From NCBI GenBank assembly GCA_947311845.1, contig CAMZMU010000062.1:45218030-45282029 (forward strand): a stretch of 64,000 bases of DNA. Direction: 5' to 3'. Below are positions 1 to 11,006 of this stretch, piece by piece. Positions within the stretch are counted from its first letter, which is position 1. Every line of letters starts with the position of its first letter. The DNA is from Poa pratensis. Lineage: Eukaryota; Streptophyta; Magnoliopsida; Poales; Poaceae. The position numbers and the translations under genes are program-made. The notes beneath the pieces are model-generated. The model was not told where the DNA came from. It saw only the letters and a program-made list of their open reading frames with translations, and searched no databases.

Positions 1-113
1 TAGAGAACTATCAAAGAACAAGGATGTAACACATGATGCTACTTCTGAATGAACAGGATTAATTGGCTGCATCATCCAGAAAAAACAAGGAGAAACTACA
101 ACCCCTGAATTAC

Positions 114-3100
114 CTGAAGGAAGCGCTCCAAACGGGAGCTTGAGTGCTCAGGACCTTGGCCATCGTAACCATGAGGCAGTAGGACAACAAGGCCAGTTTG
201 GCGCAGCCATTTTGCCTCTCCACTACTCAGAAACTGGTCGAATATCACTTGTGCACCATTGGAAAAGTCACCAAACTGAGCTTCCCAGAGTACTAGTGAA
301 TTTGGGTTCTCCATGGAGTAACCCAATTCAAACCCAAGAACAGCAAATTCTGAAAGTGAACTGCAAAAACCACATTCTTGCCATCAAACCCATAAAAAGA
401 AAATTCCCTTTCTTATTTGAGTTAAAACTTGCACAGGTCAAACAACAACTATCTAATAATGTGTAACTGGAATGATCCAAGTTTGCATATGCAAGGTGAT
501 AATTTAAGGAAGTTAAGTGGACAGCTAGGCAGTAAGTAAAACTGTAAAAGTAGAGCTTATTGTTCTAAAGAACGGATACTTTGTCTCCACTATACTGTAC
601 TATGTTCCAAAGTGAAGATAAGTGAAACAAACCTAAAGAACCAGGTATAGTGTCTCCATTATTGCCTAAAGACAAGGGTAACAGGAATACGATCCTATAA
701 GCGACCAAATTTAATAAGTCTAGATAATATTACAGCAATTAGTAGGGATGGCACAAATAATAGCTCCATTAGCAGACTTACCTGTTGCTAACAGTAAACA
801 GCTCCTCATTTTGATTCATCACAACATGATCAAGTGGGCAGTATTTTGCCCCAGTTTCCTGGTCATGTAAAACGGAATGCCGGTGGCTAAAAGTTCCCCT
901 TTCCACATCCTGTCCACTCAGCCTAACATGGTTGCCTTCAACTATGAGTGCCGCAAAGGCAAGAGCTTCAGCCACAGCCCAATCAATACCTTCACCACTC
1001 TCAATCATTGCAGCGCGTAGATCAAATATCTTCTTCACTGCTCTGTGGGGCTTGAAGCCTTCAGGTAGAGTAGTAATTGCTTGACCAACACGTTTCAGTA
1101 CCTCCGGCTTAACCCTGCAAAGCAAGCATTTCAATGATAATGAATGATATACTTGTTGAAGACATAAACTACAAGCATAATCGACACAGATAATGCTGTT
1201 ACCCGGTGTTGCGGACACGTGAAATTTGCTCAGGCGACTTAAAGCCAGTCCAGTAAGCTGCGAGCCAATCCCTCTTGTTGGGAACATAATCTTTGCTTTT
1301 CGCGAACTCTTCATTCAGGATTCGGTTCACTTTCTCGTGGATCCTCTCAACATCTTCCTTGCTGACTTCGCCTGTTTCAAGCAGTTTCTGTTCATAAAGC
1401 TTCAATGAACTGGGATGGTTCTTAATGACCTGCCACAGAATATTTTTCATCAGAAACAGACTATGCTAGAATCACAGAGCATAAGTATCACCAAAAAAAA
1501 GCATAAGTATGGTACATACAGGAATTAGACAGAAAACAGAAACACAATACAGAGGGTAATCTGGCCGCTAAGATAGAAATGGGCGCTTTATACTGCACTG
1601 GGTAGCAACCTATGCGGCAATGATCAACCATGTGTGTAAAACAATCATTATAGGTAGCATGAAGATTACCTTATACATCTTAGGCTGTGTGAAGGATGGC
1701 TCATCAATTTCATTATGTCCGAATCGACGGTAGCAGATGAGATCAACCACCACATCAGAGTGGAAAGTCTGGCGCCACTCAGCTGCAAGTTCGCAGACAC
1801 GTACAACTGCCTCCAGATCATCACCATTAACATGGAATATAGGGACGTTCACAGCTTTGGCAACATCCGTGCAGTACTGCGAGGACCTGCCGGCGCTTGG
1901 ATCAGTTGTGAAGGCAACTTGGTTGTTCACAACAATGTGAATGGTTCCTCCAGTTGTGTAGTTTGGGAGAGCACTTAGATGGAGCGTCTCGTAAACAATG
2001 CCTTGCCCAGCAAAGCTACCATCTCCGTGGATGAGGATGCCCATGTTCTTTGTCCTGTCAGCATCATTGGAGTAAAACTGCTTTGCCCGCGTCTTGCCTA
2101 CGACAACAGGATCGACAGCCTCGAGATGACTGGGATTGGCGACCAACGACAAGTGGATCCTCTTGCCACCTCGGGTGGGGCGGTCATAGGAGGTACCCAG
2201 ATGGTACTTGACATCGCCAGTTCCAGTGTAGAGCCCATCTGCGCCTTCGACAGGCCTTGTCCCCCAGCAAACTCGCTGAATATCTGAGACAAGGGCTTGC
2301 GGACAACATTGCCCAGCACATTGAGCCTTCCCCTGTGCGACATCCCAATGACAATGTTCTCGACGCCCATGTCAGCGGACCTGTCAAACATCTCCTTCAT
2401 GCCGGGGATAAGCGTCTCGCCACCCTCGAGGCCAAACCTCTTGGCGGTGGCCCACTTGGTGGCAAGGAAGTTCTCGAACTGGGTGCTCCAGATGAGCCTG
2501 TCGAGCATGACGAGGCGTCGTTCCTTTGGGTACTCATTCGGCTTGACGGTCTCAATCTTCTCCCTGAGCCAGTTGCACTTGTCCCTGTCCGGGATGTGCA
2601 TGTACTCGAAGCCGATGGGGCCGCAGTAGGCCTGCTCGAGCTTGCTGAGGATCTCGCGGAGGGTGAGGACGGGGCGGTTGTCGGAGAGGAAGCCCGACAT
2701 CTTCCAGACGCCGAGGAAGAACTCGCGGTCGAGATCGGCCTCGGTGAAGCCGTAGTTGGCGAGGTCGAGGTCCTCGGGGACGACGCGGTCGTCGAGGCGG
2801 AGCGGGTCGAGCTTGGCCTTCATGTGGCCGTTGACCTGGTAGGCCCTGACGAGGAGGAGGAGCTGCATGCTCTCCTGGATGGTCTGGCCGGAGAGGCCCG
2901 CGGCGGGGGCCGCCTGGCCGAGGAAGTTGCGGAAGAAGTTGTCCCAGGACTCGTCGACGGAGGACGGGTCGGCCTCCCAGGCGCGCTGGAGCTCCTCGAG
3001 GTAGACGCTGCTGGTGCCGTCGAGGAAGCTGTCGGAGAGCCGGGAGAGCGGGACGGCGCGCGGGGCGGGGGCGGAGGCGGCCCGGCGGCGGAGCGCGGAG

Positions 3101-3210
3101 GTGTGGAAGCCCGCGGATCGGGTGGCCGCGGTGCCGGCGGGGGCGCGCGCGATGAGGGTCCGGCGCACCGCGTGGCGGGCCACGCCCGTGGCGGCGCGGA
3201 ACCACGTCAT
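114..3210 (-). CDS. OGDH: 2-oxoglutarate dehydrogenase E1 subunit, mitochondrial (5' four exons; continues off left edge; one frameshift)
   Basis: This is the thiamine-diphosphate E1 subunit of the TCA-cycle 2-oxoglutarate dehydrogenase complex, which decarboxylates 2-oxoglutarate in the mitochondrial matrix. Exons read 3210-1670, 1429-1203, 1114-782 and 360-114, all with GT/AG borders. The start is ATG at 3210; the first ~45 residues are Arg/Ala/Ser-rich with few acids, as in a mitochondrial presequence. Then come the E1 N-terminal helix region ([15 protein letters not shown]), the [14 protein letters not shown] motif near residue 295, and later [20 protein letters not shown] and [19 protein letters not shown], all conserved in plant OGDH. 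About 780 of the family's ~1,000 residues are present. Exon 1 is 1,541 bp and breaks frame in a G5 run (plus-strand C5 at 2261-2265); one more base restores the family sequence and the exon phase. It is a real gene or a very recent pseudogene, or the break is an assembly error. Confidence 0.93.
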
Positions 3211-3671
3211 TGTAGCCCTCCCCCTAAATCAAATCAAATCAAATCGAAACGAACCAATCAATCAATCGAGCAATGGCGCGGAACGAGGGCGGATCGGGGG
3301 GTGAGGAGGGGGAATCGGAGCGAACCTCGTGCGGTCGATGGATGGATGGCGGCGGCGGCGGCGGCTCGGCGGAACCCTCGTCGGAATCCAAAGGAATGGA
3401 AGGGCGAACAGAACGGGTTCTTTTGGCCTTTCCCTTTTTTCTCGCCTCCTCTCGCGAGATTTTGTCTTGGGAAAGGGTGCAACGCGGCGCGGTACGAGAA
3501 GGAACGGTGGGGGTACGGGTCAGATCAAAGCGGTGGTGGTGGGCGGTGCAGTCCGTCCGTTGGGTTCCGGTTCTAACGTCTCGTGCCGCAGGGAAGGATC
3601 GGAGCCGCTCATCCGTGACTTTTCTTTCCAAGAAAAGCCACGCCACCGCCACGACATCGTCTAGAGAAAAC
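3211..3671 (-). promoter_or_regulatory. OGDH upstream region / 5' UTR
   Basis: This is the sequence upstream of the OGDH start codon. It is rich in AAATC/GAAAC repeats next to the ATG (3226-3265) and in GC further up. The overlapping ORFs here are low-complexity and match no family I know. I cannot place the transcription start or exclude a 5' UTR intron. Confidence 0.4.
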
Positions 3672-3690
3672 AAATGAAAACTATCTATGG

Positions 3691-3980
3691 AGAACTTGCA
3701 CGTGGCAATATGGTTAGGAGGGTGGTTATATTCACCAGAGTTCAAACCACAGGTTTGACGCTGCTGTTTTTCATTTAGGCGGAATATTCTTCAGTGGGAG
3801 GCGATGTTTCTGTCGACAGCAAGGCGTCCGTGATGACTTCGTCAATCTCAAGACCCAACCGCCGGCTCAGTTTCTCGAAGGTGCTCATAGGGGTAGGGTG
3901 TGCGTGTGTGCGTTCATAGGGATGAGTGTATGCGCATGTATGTGAGCGTCTGCGTTGTACTGTGTTTCGCAATAAATAAA
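3691..3980 (+). mobile_element. SINE-like retroposon with 19-bp target-site duplication
   Basis: A 290-bp insertion lies between two perfect 19-bp direct repeats, AAATGAAAACTATCTATGG, at 3672-3690 and 3981-3999. Its head resembles a Pol III promoter: an A-box-like TGGCAATATGGTTAGG near 3703 and a B-box-like GAGTTCAAACC near 3740. Its tail ends in an AATAAATAAA tract. The 3' half (GTGCTCATAGGGGTAGGGTG region) is a sequence I recall as very common in wheat and barley DNA and probably derived from a LINE 3' end. The reverse-strand ORF inside it is not a gene. The insertion itself is clear; SINE rather than truncated LINE is inferred from the A/B boxes. Confidence 0.7.
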
Positions 3981-4490
3981 AAATGAAAACTATCTATGGG
4001 ATAATATCTTTTGAGATATGATTCAACGTCTTCTCTAGCAATTAATGTACTTACATGTCAATGAAAAAATGAACATTGTCAAAGGAAATATATCTTGTAT
4101 AAATGTGCTACTAAAAAAATGGCTCTTACTAGAATTTAAGAGATTAATTTAAGAGATTGGGTCATCCCTTCGCGAAACAAAGATTATCTTATTATTGTTT
4201 ATTTTTAGACCAACATAAATGATATGTACCTTCACATTTTTAGAGAAAACTACTAAAGCTATCCATGGGATGTCACAAGTCACAACTTATCTTTCTCCCA
4301 AAAAAAAATCACAACTTATCTTTAAGATATGTACAGTAGTATTATAATTCTATACCTTATCTAGTGATTAATGTAAAATATATGTTGTATAAATGTTCTA
4401 TAACAATGGACAACTTTTTTTTGGGGATAAAAATTGACAACTTGCTCAACACAAATTGTATGTACAGCCACATTATTGGCGATGTCCTCA
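3980..4490. repeat. Diverged tandem duplication (two ~250-bp AT-rich units)
   Basis: Two successive units share landmarks in the same order: GAAAACT..ATC.ATGGG, TATCTTT.AGATATG, A.TTAATGTA, TATATTTGTATAAATGT-like strings, and CAAAT.GTATGTAC followed by CACAT. Units are about 3980-4245 and 4245-4490. They are too diverged for me to give an identity. No coding potential is seen. Confidence 0.4.
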
Positions 4491-4649
4491 TGCGTGGTTT
4501 TGCAAAAAAAAAAAACATGAAAATCAAGAAATGGAACCCTAGCCACAATTGGGCAAGGGGTGATTATCTTTAGTGCTTTTGTCAGTGTTCTCATCAGTTC
4601 CCCTTCATCTATGCATTAAAGTTTTCGTCTATGTTAGGTTTGTGTTTCT

Positions 4650-4867
4650 TACTCCCTCCGTTTCAGTTTACAAGGCGCGCGTGTATACCTAGGTCGCTTA
4701 TTTTACCCGTGTAATATAAATTATATAATACAAAAATTATATCATCTGAAAATAGAACATTTGAACTTTGTAACGGTATATTTTTATAATTTATATTTTT
4801 TATTATGTTGGTCAAATTGATAACCTAGGGGTATGCGTATGCCCTCTAAACTGAAACAGAGGGAGTA
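4650..4867. mobile_element. Stowaway-type MITE, 218 bp
   Basis: The element is bounded by TA dinucleotides and inverted termini. The left terminus reads CTCCCTCCGTTTCAGTTTA; the right, reverse-complemented, reads CTCCCTCTGTTTCAGTTTA, one mismatch in 19. CTCCCTCC plus a TA target site is the signature of Stowaway MITEs, non-autonomous relatives of Tc1/mariner. The interior is AT-rich and non-coding. Confidence 0.9.
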
Positions 4868-4986
4868 TGTCGAATCATTGTCAAGGCTTTGGCCAATCGA
4901 TGGTGGTTGAAGTGGATCTAGTAGCGTGCAAGAGGCACATCAGATGTTATTGTGCCTCCATGGAAACCAATTTTAAGCCAAAATTG

Positions 4987-6080
4987 TTAGAAATATGTCC
5001 TACTAGTTATGTGATGATGATTCACTGTATACTCGTCAGTTTTTTTATATTGTTCTTGAACATAATCAGTGAAATGTATCATCAAGTACAAGGTTCTATA
5101 CTCTATGATAAATGTTTTAATGGGGAACATATCACTATACTAATATACAACTCAATTGTTGGACATATCCACTTTGAGACATACCGATAAATTTTTCGTT
5201 CGTCTATCCCCTAAACCGAGGTATTCACACGTTATGAGTTGTGAATCAACTTCCATTGGGCCCATCAAATGCTACTCCGTTATCACGTACTCATGCGTGT
5301 AGATTTTGGGTTAGTCGAGAAGCAATCTGCGGGATGTGGTCAACTGAGATAGGATGTGCTTACTCTGACTTGGAGAGATATTCTCTTGAACCTCTCCATG
5401 ACTCAAGTTAAATATTAGTCTGGTTTTGAAACTCTGCATCACTCGGTCGAGAAGAGAGGTCAAGCTATCAACAAGGATGACAAGCACTCACCCTTGATCT
5501 TGACAACCATATATGGTGAGGCAAACGGAATGCGACATATGACACATTCTTGAGGTTCGTTAGAATTGCATTATGTCACTAAAGAGTTGGCATGTTCCGC
5601 TAGGAGCCACTACTAACTGTTGACTTACAAGATTAGTGTACTCGGGAAGTTAAGTCGTGTTCGAGTGGTCATGAACATATAGAGCCTCACTCGGATAGGA
5701 TCTTACTAAAATATTTACTCGGATTAGACCCAAGTGGGAGTGTTTATAGAGTTAGACTCGGATGTGATCCAAATAGAGATGGAATTAGACGACTAGAACA
5801 CAAGTGTTGGGCGCCCAAGGCCCCAAGCGGACACCTATATAAGGTGGAGGCGACACGACTAAAAGGGTACGACTTATTCCAAGGGTTTTTGAAACCTAAA
5901 CTGCCGCCACCTCAGAAAGTCGTGCGATCGGATGTAGCAATCCTCGTCCGACATTTTAAGTTGAATGTGTGGATACCGTAGATGCGTTACACTTGAGACA
6001 CTCAAAATAATTGTCTGGGATCCGTGAGGAGCTATTCGAGGTATCGAATGTGCATCAATAAGTCGTACCCTTTTAGTCGG
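4987..6080 (+). mobile_element. Decayed LTR-retrotransposon LTR (probable Copia), with inverted fragment
   Basis: The stretch starts TGTTAGAAATATG, a start typical of Triticeae Copia LTRs. It contains a TATATAAGG box at 5836-5844 followed by a plausible leader, as in the U3/R part of an LTR. No protein-coding domain, primer-binding site or partner LTR is visible, so it is a solo LTR or fragment. I could not find a clean CA end or duplication. Its right end carries a perfect 23-bp inverted copy (6057-6079) of 5856-5878. Confidence 0.45.
5836..5844 (+). promoter_or_regulatory. TATA box of the LTR remnant
   Basis: TATATAAGG occurs in a GC-richer context within the LTR-like stretch, at the position expected of an LTR core promoter. 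Activity is not implied. Confidence 0.4.
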
Positions 6081-6109
6081 GCATGATTAAGCTCATTTCC
6101 ATCAGCAAT

Positions 6110-6372
6110 AGGTCAGGCCATAGCGTGCATGCCAGTTCCAATTCTTCCGTCATCAGAATATGGAGTCTGATCAACATCGAGCAAGCAGAATGGGAGGAAG
6201 TTGCCACCGTGAAAGAAAGTGAATTCTAGAATGTTCTTCACATTGAGTTGTCTTCCACATCACACGCCGAAGTTTTCTGTCCTAGCTTGGTTGACCCTGA
6301 TGTCATCTTCTTCCAGTTGCACGATAGCTGCAGTCAAATTTTCTGGCTCGTTGAGATCAGACATAAAGAAAA
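6110..6372 (-). pseudogene. Possible coding relic, unrecognised
   Basis: Read on the minus strand from about 6362 this stretch keeps one frame with a single internal TGA (near 6260). It includes SDLNEPENLTAAIVQLEED and, after the stop, FFHGGNFLPFCLLDVDQT. The composition is protein-like but I do not recognise the family. It may be a captured gene fragment or transposon relic; there is no start codon, intron or neighbour to support a gene. Confidence 0.25.
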
Positions 6373-6693
6373 ATAAGCTGGGGGCAGTCACCCTTTATAT
6401 TGATGATGATGAAGAAGAAGGGCGCTCATGAGATGACACGGCCCGGAGAAATGTGTTTCATGGAAACTCTTTTATCCTCAGCCAGTTCACCCAGTACATG
6501 GATAAGCATGCCATCAAAATTAGGTTACTACTTAACATGTTTGTTTGTACCAAGTATGTATACTTGCCGTTCATAAATTCCTGATGAATTTGTTGCACGT
6601 CACTATAGTTTTAGGTTAGAAAATCTCTCTGATTTAACATGGGTACCTTGCGCGGTATTTTTTTTGTTATTTATCTATGCTTGTAAGATCTGC

Positions 6694-7158
6694 TACTCCC
6701 TCGGTATCAAAATGTAAGATGTTTTACCATTTTTATTCTCACATGTATCTAGACATGTTTTAGTATAAGATTCACATGAAATCATTAAAATGGTTGCAAA
6801 GTCAAAAAAAAAATGATCCAATCATGTAAAATGGTTGGGAAGTCGAAAAGTGAGGACGAGTTTCTAGTATAGTATGTAATGCATTGGGAAGGCCGGAAGG
6901 GACTGCCATATCCTCTTTCAGAATTTCTGTAGGTGCTAAACAAGCTCAAGTAGAGCAAAAGATAGATGTGGTCGTCATCATTACTAGTTTATGCCTTAAT
7001 TTTGGACTGTATAATTGTATTTGTATAGCTAGACAACTAACTCTGGCTGTTTTGCTTTGGTTTATTTCAATATTTAGGCCTCACTTTCACTTTTTAGTCC
7101 GAATCTAGACAACATGTGTAACATCTAAAATATCTTATATTGTGAAACGGATGGAGTA
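6694..7158. mobile_element. Stowaway-like element, ~465 bp
   Basis: The left end reads TACTCCCTCGGTATCAAAAT. The right end, reverse-complemented, reads TACTCCATCCGTTTCACAAT, with further matching (TAAGAT.TTTTA) inside both ends. The TA borders and CTCC termini point to Stowaway/mariner. At 465 bp it is longer than usual, so it may be composite. It abuts the Helitron immediately to the right. Confidence 0.65.
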
Positions 7159-10100
7159 TCTCTACTATATTAAAGCAGAGCCGGTGGTGATGGTCGTACG
7201 TCGTCGCCCGCTCTCCCCGCGCAACGTGATAAAACAATCGAGAAAAACCGGCTACGGGGAAAAGCAGAACTGCCGCACAACCCACGCATGCCTGTGATCA
7301 CTGCAACCGCCGCCTTCTTCATTCCCCGCATCGCCTCTCCAATCCCCAGCGCGTTGTTTCTCCAATCCCTAGCCTATTGTCGTTCTCGAATCCAACATGG
7401 TCAGCCGGCCTCTCCTTCCATGCCATACCCGCACGGCCGCACATCCTCTCCTCCTGGAACCCTCTTCTTCTGCAACTCATTGACCAGGGCGCGACAGAGA
7501 CGACGATGCCTCATAGGAAGCTCCGCCGCCGTGCTCGCCAAGGTGATGAACACGATATCCGCGACCTGCTGAACCACATCGCAGCTTCCTTGTTGCGCGA
7601 ACGGCACGCCAGGCGTAGCCTTCGGAAAATGGGGCGCATCACGCGCGCGATCTCCACCGACGTATTGGTCTTCTGGTGCTTCCATACTGTCGGCGAGGTG
7701 TTTTTCTCCTGATCCCAACCTCTACTGGGGATGAACTAGCGGGAGGGGAGATTCATGCAGAGTGGATTTTATTTTTTTTATCTTGAATTCCGAATTATTT
7801 GTGCCATGGTAAGAACCCTATCATTTGTTTATTGGATTTGATTGTTCCGCCACCAATTACTATTAGTGGTTGCGAGCAATCTCTTTATCACGAGTCTGTT
7901 TGCTCCAGATTTGGCGACAGTATATGATGCCTTGCGCAATGCCTCTTGTGACCTAAGAGACCAGGCTACCTCTGCCGGGCTTGTGATTGCTTCAGGTAGA
8001 TCTTTCGTGACACCCACCTTAATTTACAATTTCGTCATTGTTCCTCCGAGGTAGTGTAAGATTAGAGAGTCTATATACACTAACAGATTAACTCTATGTA
8101 AGGGAAAAAGTTATGGAAGGCTGTCCAAATTGGAGGAGCTTCTGCAGCCCTCTACTGCATACAAGAGATGATAATAGGGTGCTAAGTTTAGTTTCACCTG
8201 TTTTTGGTCGTGTCTAATGTTTCAGTAAAATGCCCTTAGATTGCACATAACCAACAAAGTATAATTTGATTGTCTTCCCTAGATACGAACTGAGGCAATT
8301 GCGATGGATGGAGGTAGCAACGACACTGACAAACTGACTATCACGTGTCGACTAGCGGAGATGAGGACATACTGATCGCGAGTTGCTGTTGTCATCATAC
8401 TCCTTACACTATGCTTTTGCTATGCCCAACAGTAACAATAATGGAAATATTGTTCAGATTTCCTAGATTTATGGGCAACTTTAGATGTTGTAGAATTGTA
8501 GGCACCACAGTGTCATGGTCACAGGATGACAAATTTTATGCATCTATAGTTTCAAGGCAATGTGGACATGTGCCTGATGGTACCTTGGTACAGGAACAAA
8601 TTCTATCGAAAAGCTTAAATTTGAATATTGTTTCAGGTGAGATTCTTAATGTGGGTACATCTTAATGCTGACATACTAAGGATTCGCCAAATTGTGACAA
8701 CATTGTCAGGTAAATTTACTACGAAAGCTTGCTCAGCTTATTGCAAAAATAAAGGTCATCGGGTGGTGTTACAACTTACAAGGGAATAAGAGCAAAGTAC
8801 GAACTCATCAAGGTGTAACAAAGTAATACACCATACCTTCCTAAGCTCTTGTGATTATTAATTTGATCATTTTTTGCCACAATCGCTGTCACTCTGCTCA
8901 TGTTTGCATATTCTTTACATGTTCCTAATACTTACACTACTATTGGTAAAATTTGAGAAATCTGAATTACATAGTCGCCTCTACTGCTCCCGGTCAAGAA
9001 GCTGCCAAATGGACGCTGGTAAAATTGCGCTAGAAGGAAGAGTTGTGGAGCAGCGACCACGAGCTGAGGGCGGAGAGGCGTGGTCATGACGTGGACGGTG
9101 GCTCCGATGTCAGTCCCATTCTCTGGTTCATAAAGACAGCACTGGCGTTCTCTGCGTCGCTGGGAGATTCTAGAGGAGCTGCTCACGTATACGGTCTACC
9201 ATGTTGCTGGTTATTTCTGGGCCACGTTTTTTACTTGTTTTAGCATTTGCTTCCAATTTGACGCATAAGATGCCTTGAATTGAATTGCTGCTTTTTGTCC
9301 TGAAATCCATTGTCTCCGTATTCCTAATTCCTATCGCTGCAAATTATATAAGAAATGATTCCTATCTATGCAATTTGAATATAGAAGAAAATTGTTTAAC
9401 TCTGTTCTGCAATTCATAATTCTAAGCAGGAGATATCTATTTCACTTTCTGTATTCAGTTCCTCAAATATATACAAGGTGTACTTCTCATGGTACATGTG
9501 ACTGCTGATCGTGTCATGAGTAATAGGTCCACAAGATTATCATACCTGATATCATTTTTCAAAGCATTTCATTTGGTTTTATCTGAAACTCTAGCCACTG
9601 ATTACACAAATAATATGTGTTCATCCAAATGAACTTAAATCTCGGCAGCATTAGTGCATTCACTACGAGTTGTGTACTTGTGTCATGAAGATATATCTGC
9701 TTGTGCCTGAACCAAATATAGCAGCTGCTGGGCTTGTTGGAGTGTTGTAAGTGGAGATGTTTATGTGTTCTTATATCTGTCTAATGTGTTAAAGGACCCT
9801 AAGCAATTCATCTGGCATGTTTGTGAGGACTACCAAAGTAGGTTCAGTTCAAATTTTGTTGAACATTATTGCAATAACATAGGCTAACCTGTAGCTCTGA
9901 TTGAAGTTTTTACCATCGAATGGGAAAAACGTATTTATTTTTATTAACAGGTATGTATCATCTGTGAGCTGTTAAACCATGTTAAGAGCAAGAAACTTGA
10001 TCTCCATTCTATTCATGTGCAGATTTGATGGGCATGCACTATTTGATTTCATCTGTGACTCTAGCTCTTGGCCTTTTCGAGCCCAGGAAAAATCTGAAGA

Positions 10101-10519
10101 TGAAGAGGAATTTGTTGATTTTGGAAGCTACCAGGATTTGATTAAGCATTGTCGTAGAGGATGTCAATACCTTGTTGTTTTCTCTGTTATGTTGCCGTTC
10201 TTGTAGGATTTGCTGTCCTTCCATTTGCAGAGTTGATTTTCATTAATGTGTAATCTGTTCATTTAAACCAGTTTTTACATAAGTATACATTAAATTTACA
10301 TCATTGCAGTTTCTTTATTGGGTAATTTGCTTGAGAAGTATGTTGTCCTGGGAACTTACTTGTTGTCTAGCACACACGAAAGCACACATTGATTAGCTTT
10401 GCAGCACATATGTTTCACCTATGTGGCCAATTGTTTTAAGCAGAGAAAATAAACTAGAACTTTTATTGTAGATACTGTACGCTTTTGTTATCCGTAGCAA
10501 CGCACGGGCACTCAGCTAG
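7159..10519 (+). mobile_element. Non-autonomous Helitron, 3.36 kb
   Basis: The 5' end is TCTCTACTATATTAAAG and the 3' end is CTAG, inserted between A (7158) and T (10520) with no duplication. A hairpin with arms CCGT.GC/GCACGG lies at 10492-10507, eight bases before the terminal CTAG. TC..CTRR ends, A|T insertion and a subterminal hairpin are the defining Helitron features, and the CGCACGGGCA..CAGCTAGT terminus resembles grass Helitrons. No Rep/helicase coding region is visible in 3.36 kb, so movement would need a helper. The interior holds only short ORFs, for example the acidic stretch EKSEDEEEFVDFGSYQDL near 10090; I do not recognise any captured gene. Confidence 0.85.
10492..10507 (+). 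repeat. Helitron 3' subterminal hairpin
   Basis: CCGTAGCAACGCACGG folds as CCGT/ACGG with inner GC/GC pairing (one bulged A) and a three-base loop. It precedes the terminal CTAG, as needed for Helitron end recognition. Confidence 0.8.
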
Positions 10520-11006
10520 TATAGTTACAGTGTGATGTTCAGTGTCTAGATTTGTGTCTTTTCGGCAAAGGAGGTCGGAAGAAGAAGAGAAACAGAGGAA
10601 TAAGTACACTTCACCTCAGTATTAAGATCAGCAACATATCCAACAAGATCCATGGGTACTTTGACTTCATTTACACATTCGGTCTTATTTATCCAGTAGC
10701 TCATCATGCATGACTCGTACGCGTACGACTAAATTGGTCCCAAAGCGCATATACAGAAATACACAATGCCTGAGGTAGCAAGTGACAGCGGTGTGCTAGC
10801 AATGCAACAAGCGACACAAACAATCTTTCAAAGCATCCAAAACGAGTGATTATAAAGCGGTCTGCATCAACTCACATCTGGTGTTCTATCCCTGGCCCAG
10901 CGGAAGGCACTTTTACCTCACCGTTACAGTCTTAGCTTTATACCGTCTTCAGTTTTACAAGGACGGAAGAGTTGCTAGTATCTCCATCAGACCTCGGACC
11001 AGTGCC

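Noticed and set aside
2257..3664. Long plus-strand ORF antisense to OGDH exon 1
   Set aside because: Shadow of the GC-rich OGDH exon; Glu/Gly/Val-rich with no domain.
7288..7718. ORFs inside the Helitron (both strands)
   Set aside because: Short, overlapping, no Rep/helicase or known protein similarity that I can see.
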